A stretch of 41,277 nt of DNA from Nitrospirota bacterium (lineage in GTDB: Bacteria > Nitrospirota > Thermodesulfovibrionia > Thermodesulfovibrionales > UBA6898). The notes beneath the pieces are model-generated. The model saw nothing but the letters and a program-made list of their open reading frames with translations, was not told the origin of the DNA and searched no databases. Made by a program: the position numbers and the translations under genes. The number at the start of each line of letters is the position of its first letter. The stretch's first letter is position 1. This document shows, piece by piece, positions 41,228-41,277 of this stretch. The DNA is taken from the NCBI GenBank assembly GCA_016217675.1, contig JACRHC010000060.1, positions 1 through 41,277 on the forward strand, in the 5' to 3' direction.

Positions 41228-41277
41228 ACCTTGTCAGGGGCCCTGCGGGGCAGCCGGGGCAGGAGACGGCCTGTTGC

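Overview
The window reads as chromosomal DNA of an anaerobic, Gram-negative-like bacterium with autotrophic or acetogenesis-type C1 metabolism. Gram-negative character is inferred from an LpxL/HtrB-type lipid A acyltransferase, MlaF/MlaD-type lipid transport genes and several lipoproteins. Anaerobic C1 metabolism is inferred from folD, hdrCBA, mvhD, metV and metF on one strand. A Nitrospirota (Thermodesulfovibrionia-like) or neighbouring Desulfobacterota host fits best; this is inference from gene content, as no rRNA is present.

Layout. 1-0.8 kb: edge of an unknown gene and decayed coding remnants. 0.85-4.0 kb: macro-domain protein (minus), HflX GTPase, and an RHH/PIN toxin-antitoxin pair whose toxin is frameshifted. 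4.1-12.0 kb: haem cluster (AhbD-like radical SAM protein, HemE, HemH, HemG/HemY) interrupted by a sensor kinase with a degenerate ATPase domain and an HD-GYP response regulator. 12.0-13.4 kb: tandem exported and cytoplasmic cyclophilins and a DUF465 protein, closed by a terminator. 13.6-17.2 kb: ECF sigma factor, zinc-type anti-sigma factor, Spy/CpxP-like periplasmic protein and a large Ig-like/deacetylase-like lipoprotein. 17.3-21.6 kb: ilvD, ilvB and ilvN with repeats and a leader hairpin. 21.7-26.3 kb: accessory stretch with a Phd/PIN module, a REP-transposase remnant beside a 17-bp palindrome, mlaF/mlaD/auxiliary lipoprotein without a permease gene, a GNAT enzyme, a decayed higBA locus and a tautomerase. 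26.4-27.4 kb: nitrilase-family hydrolase preceded by a duplicated fragment of its own 5' end. 27.5-36.2 kb: folE, folD, then hdrC-hdrB-hdrA-mvhD-metV-metF, the gene set of the HdrABC-MvhD-MetVF methylene-tetrahydrofolate reductase complex. 36.2-41.2 kb: minus-strand region with higBA, four AT-rich cassettes of unknown function, and an LpxL/HtrB-like acyltransferase.

Two observations stand out. First, mvhD is interrupted by an in-frame UGA exactly where MvhD proteins have a conserved Cys, with a SECIS-like hairpin 23 nt downstream, so it is probably a selenoprotein that standard gene calling would truncate. Second, the block at 37.05-40.06 kb is a mobile integron cassette array without an integrase (CALIN type). 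Three attC sites show paired arms each with one extrahelical base. Three cassettes have start and end half-sites that match each other, stop codons lie inside the R'' boxes, and a consensus -35/-10 promoter points into the array. Its genes are unrecognised; one carries a HEPN-like Rx4H motif.

All calls come from reading the sequence and from knowledge of the families; no database search was run.
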